This document shows, one piece after another, positions 27,785-36,787 of a stretch of 64,000 nucleotides of DNA. Origin of the DNA: Roseburia sp. (lineage in GTDB: Bacteria; Bacteroidota; Bacteroidia; Bacteroidales; Bacteroidaceae). The position numbers and the translations under genes are program-made. The stretch is from contig JAMPEL010000005.1 of the NCBI GenBank assembly GCA_023665185.1, positions 1 to 64,000 on the forward strand, read 5' to 3'. The notes below the pieces were generated by a model. That model searched no databases and was not told the DNA's origin. It saw only the letters and a program-made list of their open reading frames with translations. How positions within the stretch are numbered: position 1 is the stretch's first letter; each line of letters starts with the position of its first letter.

Positions 27785-28813
27785 ATGGATTCTTACATAC
27801 CGCGCAAACTGCCTGTCATCGCATTGACATGCACGCTATTCATCACATACCCCAACATAATATGGATACCGTGGAACCTTGAACGCTTGTCCAACGGAGA
27901 AGAGCCGGGGTTCTGGTGCTTCTTTGTCTTCAGAATAATCTATTTCTATGTTCTGTTCCACCTGCAACTGCGGTTCAATGTGAGGAAAGTGAGCCATGCC
28001 TCGTTCATCACCCGCTTTTGCAAGAACTTCATTTACACCACTGTCGGGTGCACCGTCTTTATCGGACTCTCCTACGGACTGCCACAAGCGGGCATCCAAA
28101 CGGGATATGTCGGCAACATACTCCTGTTCCAGTTCTTCGTGGTGTGCCTGCTCTGCACTTTCATCGGATATATATCGGCAATGTATGACGAGCGGCGTCG
28201 GAAAGAGCTGGAAATAGAGCAGCTACAGATTGAGAATCTCCGAAGCCAGTGCAAAGCTCTGTCGGGCCAAATAAACCCGCATTTCTTTTTCAATTCCCTC
28301 AACGGCATTTCCTCTTTGGTCAGGAACGGAGAAGAGGAGAAAACCTTGCTGTATGTCACAAAACTGTCGGACATATTCCGGTATATCCTGCAAAGCAACA
28401 AAAGGGAGCTTGTCACATTGGGCGAGGAGCTGGATTTCATCCACTCATTCCTGCATGTGATGGAAGTAAGGTTCGCCAACAAACTGACTTGTTCCATCTG
28501 TGTTCCCGAGGACAAGCACAACCTGACACTGCCCGTACTCTCATTGTTGCCGCTCATCGAGAACGTTGTGATACACAACCGGATTGACAGCGAGCACAAA
28601 ATGAACATCCGTATCAGTCTGAGCGAGGGGAACGAACTGGAAATTTCCAATCCCATATACCCAAAACTGTTCCCTTCTGACACTCACGGAATCGGCTTGC
28701 AGAACCTGCGCAACCGCTTCAATCTGATGATGGGAACAGAAATACGTATAGAAACCGGCGAAGACACATTCTGCGTGTGCCTTCCGCTACAACAAAGAAC
28801 AACACACGCATGA
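27785..28813 (+). CDS. LytS/YehU-type sensor histidine kinase
   Basis: The 342-residue membrane kinase has about four N-terminal membrane helices (to about residue 132). A coiled linker follows, then a His_kinase domain with QINPHFFFNSLNG and phospho-acceptor His166. The C-terminal ATPase has an N-box LLPLIENVVIHNR that lacks the usual KHG ending, and a G-box GIGLQNLRNRF. It carries no extracellular sensor domain of note. ATG 27785 is chosen because upstream in-frame sequence lies in the intergenic repeat; a TATTTTTG at 27752-27759 could be its -7 element. ATGA overlap with the regulator gene makes them a pair. Confidence 0.9.
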   Translation: MDSYIPRKLPVIALTCTLFITYPNIIWIPWNLERLSNGEEPGFWCFFVFRIIYFYVLFHLQLRFNVRKVSHASFITRFCKNFIYTTVGCTVFIGLSYGLPQAGIQTGYVGNILLFQFFVVCLLCTFIGYISAMYDERRRKELEIEQLQIENLRSQCKALSGQINPHFFFNSLNGISSLVRNGEEEKTLLYVTKLSDIFRYILQSNKRELVTLGEELDFIHSFLHVMEVRFANKLTCSICVPEDKHNLTLPVLSLLPLIENVVIHNRIDSEHKMNIRISLSEGNELEISNPIYPKLFPSDTHGIGLQNLRNRFNLMMGTEIRIETGEDTFCVCLPLQQRTTHA

Positions 28814-29562
28814 GAGTACTGATAGTAGAAGACGAGACTGCGGCATACGAGAATATGCTGAGGACATTGCAGGCGATTGACCCGGCCATTGAGGTTGCGG
28901 GCAACACGGAAAGCGCGTCGCAAACCATTGAATGGCTGCAAGGCCACGCACAGCCCGACTTGATATTTATGGACATTCATTTGTCGGACGGCCCGGCATT
29001 CCTGATTTTCGACCGTGTGAGAATTGAAGTGCCGATAGTTTTCACCACTGCTTACGACCAGTATGCCATCGAAGCTTTCAAAGTGAACAGCATCGACTAC
29101 CTGCTGAAGCCCATCAAGCAGGAGGAGGTGGAAAGAGCGTTGGCGAAATTCCGGCGGCTGATGCCTGCCGACCTCGGCGGCTATCTGTCCAGACTGGCGG
29201 CACTGGCTCCCAAGCCGGCATACAAAGACAAGATATTGGTGGCGGTGAAAGACAAACTCATACCAGTGGCGGTGGGCGACATAGCGTGTTTCTATACAAC
29301 AAACAAGCAGACCGTTGCCTGTCTGAAGGACGGCAGACAGTACACATATCCAAAAACACTGGAGCAGATTATGTCTGCGCTCAATCCCTCGCAATTCATC
29401 AGGGCAAACAAGCAATATATCATTGCGAAAGACAGCATAAAAGAGATTACAATATGGTTCGACAGCCGACTGCTGGTGAGCCTGAGCATAGAGGTTCCCG
29501 AACCCATCTATATCAGCAAGAACAAGGCCTCGGAGTTCAAGGCTTGGATAGTAGAAGAATGA
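28810..29562 (+). CDS. LytTR-type response regulator
   Basis: The 250-residue regulator is phosphorylated by the preceding kinase. The receiver domain (about 1-120) has the acidic pocket VEDE, phospho-acceptor Asp55 in IFMDIHL, and Lys100 in LLKPIK. The C-terminal LytTR DNA-binding domain (about 140-248) includes IACFYTTNKQTVACLKDGRQ and FIRANKQYIIAKDSI. Possible targets nearby are the RND pump gene or its own operon; nothing in the sequence proves this. Confidence 0.93.
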   Translation: MRVLIVEDETAAYENMLRTLQAIDPAIEVAGNTESASQTIEWLQGHAQPDLIFMDIHLSDGPAFLIFDRVRIEVPIVFTTAYDQYAIEAFKVNSIDYLLKPIKQEEVERALAKFRRLMPADLGGYLSRLAALAPKPAYKDKILVAVKDKLIPVAVGDIACFYTTNKQTVACLKDGRQYTYPKTLEQIMSALNPSQFIRANKQYIIAKDSIKEITIWFDSRLLVSLSIEVPEPIYISKNKASEFKAWIVEE

Positions 29563-29573
29563 AATATACCGCA

Positions 29574-29603
29574 AAAGACAGCTTCCCTCGGGAGGCTGTC
29601 TTT
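29574..29603 (+). terminator. Terminator after the two-component pair
   Basis: AAAGACAGC and GCTGTCTTT flank an inner TTCC/GGGA pairing, followed by a T-rich tail. It separates the regulator from the RND gene. Confidence 0.8.
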
Positions 29604-29778
29604 CGTTTTGAGACCCCACTTTTCCGTGTTGCCTCCACATCAGGTACAAGATACATTGCCATGCCGTAATTTTGCGACAGAAAAAGCACGTCTGCGGCAT
29701 ACAGCGGGGACAAGCCTGCGGAAACCCTGCCGCAACGAAGCGGACAGAACAAGCATATATTCCAAAAACTATCTTACA

Positions 29779-32700
29779 ATGGACTTACAAGTATTCATAA
29801 AGCGTCCGATACTTTCCGGAGTATTGTCGGTTATTATTGTGTTGCTCGGTGTCATAGGACTGGTACAGCTGCCTGTCGAACAGTTTCCGGAAATCGCACC
29901 GCCTACAATCAGGGTGACAGCCACTTATACGGGCGCCAATGCCGAGACCGTACAGAAATCGGTCATTGCGCCTTTGGAGGAGTCGATAAACGGAGTGGAG
30001 AATATAAACTACATCACTTCGTCGGCAAACAACAGAGGGACAGCGACCATCAACGTGTATTTCCGTCAGGGAACAGACCCAGACATGGCTGCCGTCAATG
30101 TGCAAAACCGCATTGCCTCAGCACAAGGGCTGCTTCCGGCGGAAGTGACACGTTCAGGAGTTACGGTACGGAAAAGCCAGAACAGCACGGCGAAGATTGT
30201 GGCTTTATACAGCCCCGACAATAGTTTTGACCAGAAGTTTCTCTACAACTATTTCAAGATAAATGTGGAGCCTCGTCTGGCGCGTATTCCCGGAGTAGGT
30301 GACATTACAGTTTTCGGTTCGGAATATTCGCTGCGAATATGGATGAATGCCGACAAAATGGCTGCTCATGGTCTTGTGCCGGACGACATCACTGCCGTCT
30401 TGGAAGAGCAGAACATTGAAGCTCCCACAGGCACATTGGGAGCCGATGCCGACAACACTTTCGAGTATGTGCTGAAATACAGGGGACGTTATGAAGACGA
30501 AAAGGATTTCGGCAACCTTGTCATAAAGTCGCTTCCCGAGGGGAATGTACTGCGCCTGAAGGATGTGGCGGACATAGAGCTTGGGACATTAAGCTATGCC
30601 ACCAAGAACGAGCTGAACGGGCATCCCGGAACAAACTGCATGATAGCGCAGGCACCGGGGTCTAATGCCAACGACATAGTAAAGGAAGTTGACAAGGTGA
30701 TGCGGGAAGTGGCGGAAGAACTGCCCGAAGGAATGGAAGTGGCAGACCTGATGAGCATAAAGAGCTTTCTGGATGCCTCGGTGCGGAATGTGGCAGAGAC
30801 ACTGGCAGAAGCCTTGCTGCTGGTCGTGCTCGCCGTATGGATCTTCCTGCGCAATGTCCGCTCTACCATTATTCCGGCAGTAGCCATCATTGTTTCGTTG
30901 GTAGGCACATTCGCATTTCTCTATTTTGCCGGTTTGTCAATCAACATGCTGACACTGTTTGCCCTCGTGCTGGTAATAGGTACCGTGGTGGACGACTCCA
31001 TCGTGGTGGTAGAGGCTGTACAGTGCAAGCTCGACAACGGATGCCGCTCGTCTCTACAAGCCACCACAGAAGCCATGCGGGAAATCTGCCGTCCACTGGT
31101 GACCACCTCGCTGGTGTTCATGGCTGTGTTTATTCCGGTATGCTTCATCGGCGGCGCAACAGGCAAATTCTACACACAGTTCGGCCTGACCATGTCGGTA
31201 GCCGTTTGCATCTCCACATTCAATGCCCTTACATTCAGCCCGGCATTATGTGTGCTGCTGATGCGTCCTGCCTCACAGGAAAAGAAGGGCACACGCATCG
31301 CTGCCGCATACAGCACGGCATTTCAAGGCATTACAAGCAAATATAAAAGTTTTGTCATATTCTTCCTGCATCGCAAGGGGGCAGCGGCGGCATTGCTGGT
31401 CGCTGCCATTTCGGGATTCTTCTATTTTCTAAGTGTCACAAAAACAGGGCTTGTGCCCGATGAAGATACGGGCACTATTGTGGTGGACGTGCAAACGGCG
31501 CCGGGCACAAGTCTTACCCAGACAGAGCGTGTACTGAAAAATGTCGAGGACAAAATAAAAGACACACCGCAGTTTCAGATTTACTCAAAATCCATCGGCA
31601 TGGGTATGCTTGCCGGACAAGGCTCATCCAACGGCACTTTCATCATCCGCTTAAAACCCTGGGGCGCACGAACAGGAAAGCATGATGACAACCATTCGGT
31701 TATCAACGACATGTACAAACGCCTGGCAGGCATAACCGATGCCAGAATCATGGTGTTTGCCCAACCCATCATCGCAGGATATGGGGTGACCAACGGCTTT
31801 GAGGTGCATATTCAGGACAAACGCGGAGGTTCTGTCGAAGGCTTGCAACAATACACGCAAGCATTTATCACGGCTCTGAATGCGCGTCCGGAAATAGCGC
31901 GGGCGCAAACGTCATTCAACAACCGCTATCCGCAATATAGAGTGGAGGTGGATGCCGCAAGATGCAAAAGAGCGGGAATATCGCCTGCCGCCGTACTGAA
32001 TACGCTTTCCGGATATGTAGGCGGCAACTATTCTTCCAATATAAACCGATTCTCAAGGCTCTACCGGGTCATGATACAGGCATCGCCCCTATACCGACTG
32101 GACGAAAGCTCACTCAACGGACTGTTTGTACGTACTGCCTCTGGTGAGATGTCCCCCGTAAGCCAGTACATCACGCTGACACGGGTCTATGGTCCGGAGA
32201 GTCTGTCACGGTTCAATCTTTTTCCGTCTATTGCAATCAATGGCACTCCTGCCGAGGGGTATAGTTCGGGGCAAGCAATAACTGCCATACGGGAAGTGGC
32301 GGCACAGACTCTTCCAAGAGGATATGGATATGAGTTTGGAGGCATGTCGCGCGAAGAGGCTGCTACAGGAAACACATCGACATGGGTGTTCGGTATATGC
32401 GTCATATTCATCTACCTCATACTTTGCGCACTGTACGAAAGCCTGCTCGTTCCTATCGCCGTGATTCTCACCATTCCTTTCGGACTGTTCGGAAGCTTCA
32501 TGTTCGCCCAAATATCCGGCATAGAAAACAACATATACATGCAGACGGGAGTGATTATGCTTATCGGACTGCTGGCGAAAACAGCCATCCTACAAACGGA
32601 ATATGCTTCGGAATGCAGGAGCAAAGGCATGAGCATCGTGGCTTCGGCATTGGCTGCCGCCACAGCCCGCCTGCGCCCGATATTGATGACCTCGCTGACC

Positions 32701-32907
32701 ATGATTTTCGGACTGTTCCCAATGATTTACTCTACCGGTGCCGGATGCAACGGATCACGCTCACTGGGAGTGGGCACAATAGGCGGAATGATTGTCGGCA
32801 CACTTGCCTTATTAGTTTTTGTACCTGTACTGTTCGTTATCGTCAAACACTTGGAGGAATTTATGACTCGCAAAACAAAAATGACGTATCTTTGTACACG
32901 GAAATAA
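29779..32907 (+). CDS. RND efflux transporter inner-membrane subunit (HAE1 family)
   Basis: Proton-driven drug or lipid exporter of the AcrB type, 1042 residues. It starts with MDLQVFIKRP and has the two large periplasmic loops and 12 membrane helices expected of the family. Proton-relay residues are present: the Asp pair at 405-406 in GTVVDDSIVVVE of TM4 and a Lys in LLAKTAILQTEYA of TM10. No membrane-fusion or outer-membrane-factor gene flanks it, which is unusual in Bacteroidota, so partners must be encoded elsewhere. TAATTTTG near 29668 may be its -7 element. Confidence 0.94.
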   Translation: MDLQVFIKRPILSGVLSVIIVLLGVIGLVQLPVEQFPEIAPPTIRVTATYTGANAETVQKSVIAPLEESINGVENINYITSSANNRGTATINVYFRQGTDPDMAAVNVQNRIASAQGLLPAEVTRSGVTVRKSQNSTAKIVALYSPDNSFDQKFLYNYFKINVEPRLARIPGVGDITVFGSEYSLRIWMNADKMAAHGLVPDDITAVLEEQNIEAPTGTLGADADNTFEYVLKYRGRYEDEKDFGNLVIKSLPEGNVLRLKDVADIELGTLSYATKNELNGHPGTNCMIAQAPGSNANDIVKEVDKVMREVAEELPEGMEVADLMSIKSFLDASVRNVAETLAEALLLVVLAVWIFLRNVRSTIIPAVAIIVSLVGTFAFLYFAGLSINMLTLFALVLVIGTVVDDSIVVVEAVQCKLDNGCRSSLQATTEAMREICRPLVTTSLVFMAVFIPVCFIGGATGKFYTQFGLTMSVAVCISTFNALTFSPALCVLLMRPASQEKKGTRIAAAYSTAFQGITSKYKSFVIFFLHRKGAAAALLVAAISGFFYFLSVTKTGLVPDEDTGTIVVDVQTAPGTSLTQTERVLKNVEDKIKDTPQFQIYSKSIGMGMLAGQGSSNGTFIIRLKPWGARTGKHDDNHSVINDMYKRLAGITDARIMVFAQPIIAGYGVTNGFEVHIQDKRGGSVEGLQQYTQAFITALNARPEIARAQTSFNNRYPQYRVEVDAARCKRAGISPAAVLNTLSGYVGGNYSSNINRFSRLYRVMIQASPLYRLDESSLNGLFVRTASGEMSPVSQYITLTRVYGPESLSRFNLFPSIAINGTPAEGYSSGQAITAIREVAAQTLPRGYGYEFGGMSREEAATGNTSTWVFGICVIFIYLILCALYESLLVPIAVILTIPFGLFGSFMFAQISGIENNIYMQTGVIMLIGLLAKTAILQTEYASECRSKGMSIVASALAAATARLRPILMTSLTMIFGLFPMIYSTGAGCNGSRSLGVGTIGGMIVGTLALLVFVPVLFVIVKHLEEFMTRKTKMTYLCTRK
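32887..32894 (+). promoter_or_regulatory. -7 element for the Nudix gene
   Basis: TATCTTTG matches TAnnTTTG and lies within the last codons of the RND gene, 40 bp before the Nudix start. No good TTTG partner was found at the right spacing. Confidence 0.45.
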
Positions 32908-32933
32908 TCACTCTAAACATAGCAAAAAAGACA

Positions 32934-33455
32934 ATGGACAACAAAGAAGAAATGTTCCCCATAGTAGACGAGGAAGGAAACATCACAGGGGCGGCAACCA
33001 GAGGCGAATGTCACAACGGTAGCAAGTTACTGCACCCGGTGGTACACCTTCACCTGTTCAATTCTAAGGGAGAGCTTTATTTGCAGAAACGTCCGGAATG
33101 GAAAGACATACAACCGGGAAAATGGGACACAGCTGTTGGCGGTCATGTAGACCTCGGAGAAAACGCGGAGCAGGCACTGCGCAGAGAAGTGAAAGAGGAG
33201 CTTGGCATCACCGACTTCACGGCAGAGCGGCTTATGCAGTATGTTTTTGAGTCAGACCGTGAGCGCGAACTTGTATTCGTGAACAGAGCCGTGTATGACG
33301 GTCCTGTCTGTCCGAGCGACGAACTTGACGGAGGACGGTTCTGGAGCATGGAGGAAATCGACAGCAATATGGGAAAAGGCATATTCACCCCCAACTTTGA
33401 GAGTGAGTTTGCAAAACTCCGGTCATGGCTGCAAAGTTCCGAGAACGGCAAATAG
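32934..33455 (+). CDS. Nudix hydrolase (isopentenyl-diphosphate isomerase-like)
   Basis: The 173-residue enzyme has the Nudix box beginning at Gly70: GHVDLGENAEQALRREVKEE, then LGI, matching GX5EX7REUXEEXGU exactly. It hydrolyses a nucleoside or other diphosphate; the N-terminal EEMFPIVDEEG and LHPVVHLHLFN parts are like the YfcD/IDI subgroup. The exact substrate is not readable. ATG 32934 is preferred over long upstream readings that overlap the RND gene. Confidence 0.92.
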   Translation: MDNKEEMFPIVDEEGNITGAATRGECHNGSKLLHPVVHLHLFNSKGELYLQKRPEWKDIQPGKWDTAVGGHVDLGENAEQALRREVKEELGITDFTAERLMQYVFESDRERELVFVNRAVYDGPVCPSDELDGGRFWSMEEIDSNMGKGIFTPNFESEFAKLRSWLQSSENGK

Positions 33456-33624
33456 ATTGCATGAAGCAAACAACAATTACAAAAGTGACAGAATATGACT
33501 GTCCCTGACTGGCTGAGATTTTTGGGTGCTCTGTACGTGCCACACATAGGCTCTTACAGAAGGAGGAAGCCGAAGGGCCTCAGCCCCTTGCGTTACAACC
33601 CGAAAGCCAATGATTAATTCTGAC

Positions 33625-34092
33625 ATGAAAATAGAAATAAGATCATACAAGCCTTCTGATTTACCTGTTATCGTCAATTTATTCCATGACACGGTTCATA
33701 AAGTCAATATACGAGACTACACTCGGGAACAGATTGACGTATGGGCATCCGGTACCGTAGATATGCAGGCATGGGACAAATCGCTCAAGGAGCACCAGAC
33801 ACTGGTCGCTCTTATAAATGGGAATATCGTTGGATTTGGAGATATTGACAATACAGGCTATTTGGACAGGCTGTACGTGCATCACCTTTTCCAAGACAAA
33901 GGAATCGCTACGGCATTATGCGATAAATTGGAAAAGTCGGCAGACGCGGAACGTATCGTTGCGCATGTTTCCATCACAGCCAGACCATTCTTTGAAAGCA
34001 GAGGATATAAAGTCATAAAAGAGCAGACTATTGAAAGAAATGGTATATGCCTGAAAAACTACATCATGAAGCTGTCACGCAGAAAAAAATAA
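33625..34092 (+). CDS. GNAT-family N-acetyltransferase
   Basis: The 155-residue acetyltransferase begins MKIEIRSYKPSDLPVIVNLF. The acetyl-CoA-binding part is LDRLYVHHLFQDKGIATALC near residues 77-96, with the QxxG(I/V)(A/G) pattern, followed by ITARPFFESRGY. The overall pattern resembles YafP-like acetyltransferases. Substrate unknown. An in-frame ATG at 33610 is an alternative start. The 155 bp before it hold only a possible degraded coding remnant. Confidence 0.88.
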   Translation: MKIEIRSYKPSDLPVIVNLFHDTVHKVNIRDYTREQIDVWASGTVDMQAWDKSLKEHQTLVALINGNIVGFGDIDNTGYLDRLYVHHLFQDKGIATALCDKLEKSADAERIVAHVSITARPFFESRGYKVIKEQTIERNGICLKNYIMKLSRRKK

Positions 34093-34143
34093 TCAATCTC
34101 ATAAGTCTCGGACACATATCGGACAATCTGAGTACATATACAT

Positions 34144-34180
34144 AAAAAGAACCGCTGAATATCAGCGGTTCTTTTTTCTG
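34144..34180. terminator. Bidirectional terminator between acetyltransferase and tRNA-Phe
   Basis: AAAAAGAACCGCTGA pairs with TCAGCGGTTCTTTTT around a three-base loop. The A-run on one side and T-run on the other serve both strands. Confidence 0.88.
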
Positions 34181-34185
34181 TTTTG

Positions 34186-34258
34186 TGGTGCCACCAGGAA
34201 TCGAACCGGGGACACAAGGATTTTCAGTCCTTTGCTCTACCAACTGAGCTATGGCACC
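34186..34258 (-). tRNA. tRNA-Phe (GAA)
   Basis: A 73-nt cloverleaf starting GGTGCCATAGCTCAGTTGGT on the minus strand, with anticodon GAA in the loop CTGAAAA and acceptor stem GGTGCCA/TGGCACC plus discriminator A. CCA is not encoded. It has its own promoter and terminator. Confidence 0.96.
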
Positions 34259-34280
34259 AACGTTTTCCGTTTTGCGAGTG

Positions 34281-34311
34281 CAAAGGTAGAGAGAATTGGC
34301 GAATATGCAAA
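34281..34311 (-). promoter_or_regulatory. Promoter of tRNA-Phe
   Basis: On the minus strand TTTG (34308-34311), a 19-base spacer and TACCTTTG (34281-34288) match the Bacteroidota consensus exactly. Confidence 0.85.
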
Positions 34312-34572
34312 ACATAAGCGAAGAAAAATACAGAAACAGTCTGTATTTTATATTTTATTTACGTTATTTTTTTAATTTATAGTTAAATCATGGATTTTCT
34401 CAGTGGATTTGGAAGTTTTCCACAGGCATTTTAATGACAGCTATACAGGCAAAAATAAGCGGGATTTTATGAAAGTTCCATTCTTTTATAATCAACAGAG
34501 TTGTTTTAGAATGAAATTTACCGGTTTTCCGGAATCAATGTCTGTATTTATACAAAACGCACAAAAATAACA

Positions 34573-34662
34573 CATCCGGTATTTAGAGTGATAATGGCAG
34601 CCATGCAACGTATCACAACTTTTGCTCAAAGAAAATCCGGTTCATCCGGCATTTAGAGCGAT
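34573..34662 (+). repeat. Short direct repeat pair in an intergenic region
   Basis: CATCCGG(T/C)ATTTAGAG(T/C)GAT occurs at 34573-34592 and again at 34643-34662, 18 of 20 bases identical and 70 bp apart. The surrounding 34312-34855 is AT-rich and holds no gene I can support. Confidence 0.5.
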
Positions 34663-34855
34663 TCACTTCGTTCTTTATAAATCTGAGTTTTAATGCTGGT
34701 AATGTGTCACCGATGTCTTGCAGATGGGTCCAACAAAAATCAGTCTCTTACCTTGACGACTATGACATACTTGACAGACATTTGCAAAGCTCCCTATTGA
34801 ACAAGCCAGCAGAAATACCATCAGCATGTCAGCCAAACACGTAAAAGTCTATCAA

Positions 34856-35469
34856 TTTGAAATGTTAAATCCAGATTCCGTAGAATCGCCTCAAAATGAA
34901 CCGAACCTTGCCGAGGTTGCAAAAACGCGATTCTACGGCAACTTTTGAGACGCGAAAATTGAGTGGACAAACAGAACAATTCGCTCGACTAAAAGATATA
35001 CAATTTCAAGCCAAAACACACCCTTTCTCCCCAAAAGTACCCCAAAAGTCAAAATTACAAGGTGCTGAAAATTTATTTCCAAGGCACACTGATTTTTTCC
35101 GCAAGGTGAAGTAAATTTATTTTCAAGGCGCACAAAATTTTCAAAGCCCGTTTTTGGGGCTAAAATCAGGCATTTTTCAATATTGCATCCTCAAAACAAT
35201 CGCAATCGAATTTTCAGTGCTCCGAAAAACAAAAATGGATTCTGAACCCGAAAAAAGACAATTTTAAAGATATATTTTCATAACTTACTGATTATCAGCA
35301 CATCCTATTTTATGTTCACCCCTTAGTTTTTAACCTAAAACCGCGTTCTTTTTGCAAAAACACATTTAACTGATAATCAACCGTTTATCAACACTGCCTA
35401 AAAAACGACGCACCAGCACGGTGTAGAGAATGTTAAAAACGCGTCTTTTCGCCAAGTGACATAATGTCA
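34856..35469 (+). repeat. Dispersed noncoding repeat, copy D (complete)
   Basis: A 614-bp copy. CCGTAGAATCGC and GCGATTCTACGG form the inverted repeat. The paired AAATTTATTT direct repeats are present, but the central hairpin is altered (GGGGC in place of CGGCC in the loop region and CAGGC in the second arm). TGATTATCA and TGATAATCA palindromes follow, and the end palindrome lies at 35457-35469. The right end faces the DUF2156 gene 333 bp away. Confidence 0.9.
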
Positions 35470-35655
35470 GCAAATTCACCCGCATACCGCCTTCCGTGAT
35501 ACGCACCATACATTCAGAATTGCAGGCAAGAGCATTGGCAAGGCTAACACAAACATGGGGCAGGATTAATTGACAGGAGTCAGGTGCTCTTGAGTTTATA
35601 CCGGCTTATCACTTGAAATATAGGGATAGACAAAAGAAGTTTCACAAAAAACACC

Positions 35656-35663
35656 TACTTTTG
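35656..35663 (+). promoter_or_regulatory. -7 element upstream of the DUF2156 gene
   Basis: TACTTTTG matches TAnnTTTG. No proper TTTG is found at 19-20 bases upstream. It would give a leader of about 135 nt. Confidence 0.4.
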
Positions 35664-35803
35664 CACACAAATAATGAGCTGATGTACAGTTTTTTGTACA
35701 TCCACATAATATCAATCAAAGATTCCATGCCTGAACAAAAAACAGGCTACAAGCATTCTATAGGATAAGAGAATATTTTATCAGACAAACAAGCATCAAA
35801 AAT

Positions 35804-36784
35804 ATGAGACCATTCAAAAAGCTGACAATCAGAGACAAAGAAGCCATACAACGATTCACGATGGAGAGTGGGCGAATGACAGCGGACATGCTTTTCGCCA
35901 ACATCTGCGGCTGGCAGCATATAACAAACATGAGTTATGCAATAATAGAAGACATGCTTGTCATGCGGGGAAATATGAACAACAGTTTCATATACTCACT
36001 TCCCATTGGACGCGGCAATCTGCGCTTTGTCCTCATGCAAATGATGGAGGAAGCAGAGAATTTCGGCGCAAGATGCAGAATTTTCGGCATACCAGAAGAA
36101 AGAATAGAAGAAGTGGAACGTGCCATGCCCAAGCATTTTGAATTTTATGCAGAGGAAAGCAATTCGGATTACATATACAAAAGAGAAAATCTTGTGTCGC
36201 TTGCCGGAAAAAAAATGCAGGCAAAACGGAACCATATCAACAAGTTTCACCGCAGCTATCCTAATGCCCAGTTCGTAGAACTTACAGAAGCATACGTTCC
36301 GGCTTGCAAACAATTAGAGATTGAATGGAACAAGACGCACAGTGAGGACGGCAGCTATATAAGCAAGGCAGACGAACTTACATTCACGAATTTCATTCTC
36401 GACAATTTCCGCCTGCTTGGCTTATGCGGCGGAGTGCTGCTGGTAGACGAAAACGTAGCCGCATTTACCATTGGAGGACCTATAAACAATAGCACTTTCG
36501 ACATTTGTGTGGAAAAGGCTGACGCAAGATACGATGGAGCATATACTGTCATCAATAATCTCTTTGCCGCTTCCCTGCCGGAGAAGTTCGTTTACATCAA
36601 CCGGGAAGAGGATATGGGCATTGAGGGATTGAGGCAAGCCAAGCAATCATATCAGCCGGAGAAGCTATTGAAAAAATATGTGGCTGTTCCACGCATGAGT
36701 TTTGGACAATCCATATTCTACAACAACGAGAGGATGGTGCCGCCACCATCAAACTCAACATTCAAGCTTAAATCTTCTTTGTAA
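35804..36784 (+). CDS. DUF2156 (GNAT-fold) protein
   Basis: The 326-residue protein is of the DUF2156 family, with a double GNAT-like fold related to the aminoacyl transferase domain of lysyl-phosphatidylglycerol synthase. Visible blocks are YSLPIGRGNLRFVLMQMMEE, the SLAGKKMQAKRNHINKFHR basic stretch near residues 132-150, and YINREEDMGIEGLRQAKQSY near the end. It could modify a lipid or peptide, but this is unproven. It is paired with the next acetyltransferase with only 3 bp between them. Confidence 0.87.
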   Translation: MRPFKKLTIRDKEAIQRFTMESGRMTADMLFANICGWQHITNMSYAIIEDMLVMRGNMNNSFIYSLPIGRGNLRFVLMQMMEEAENFGARCRIFGIPEERIEEVERAMPKHFEFYAEESNSDYIYKRENLVSLAGKKMQAKRNHINKFHRSYPNAQFVELTEAYVPACKQLEIEWNKTHSEDGSYISKADELTFTNFILDNFRLLGLCGGVLLVDENVAAFTIGGPINNSTFDICVEKADARYDGAYTVINNLFAASLPEKFVYINREEDMGIEGLRQAKQSYQPEKLLKKYVAVPRMSFGQSIFYNNERMVPPPSNSTFKLKSSL

Positions 36785-36787
36785 AAA

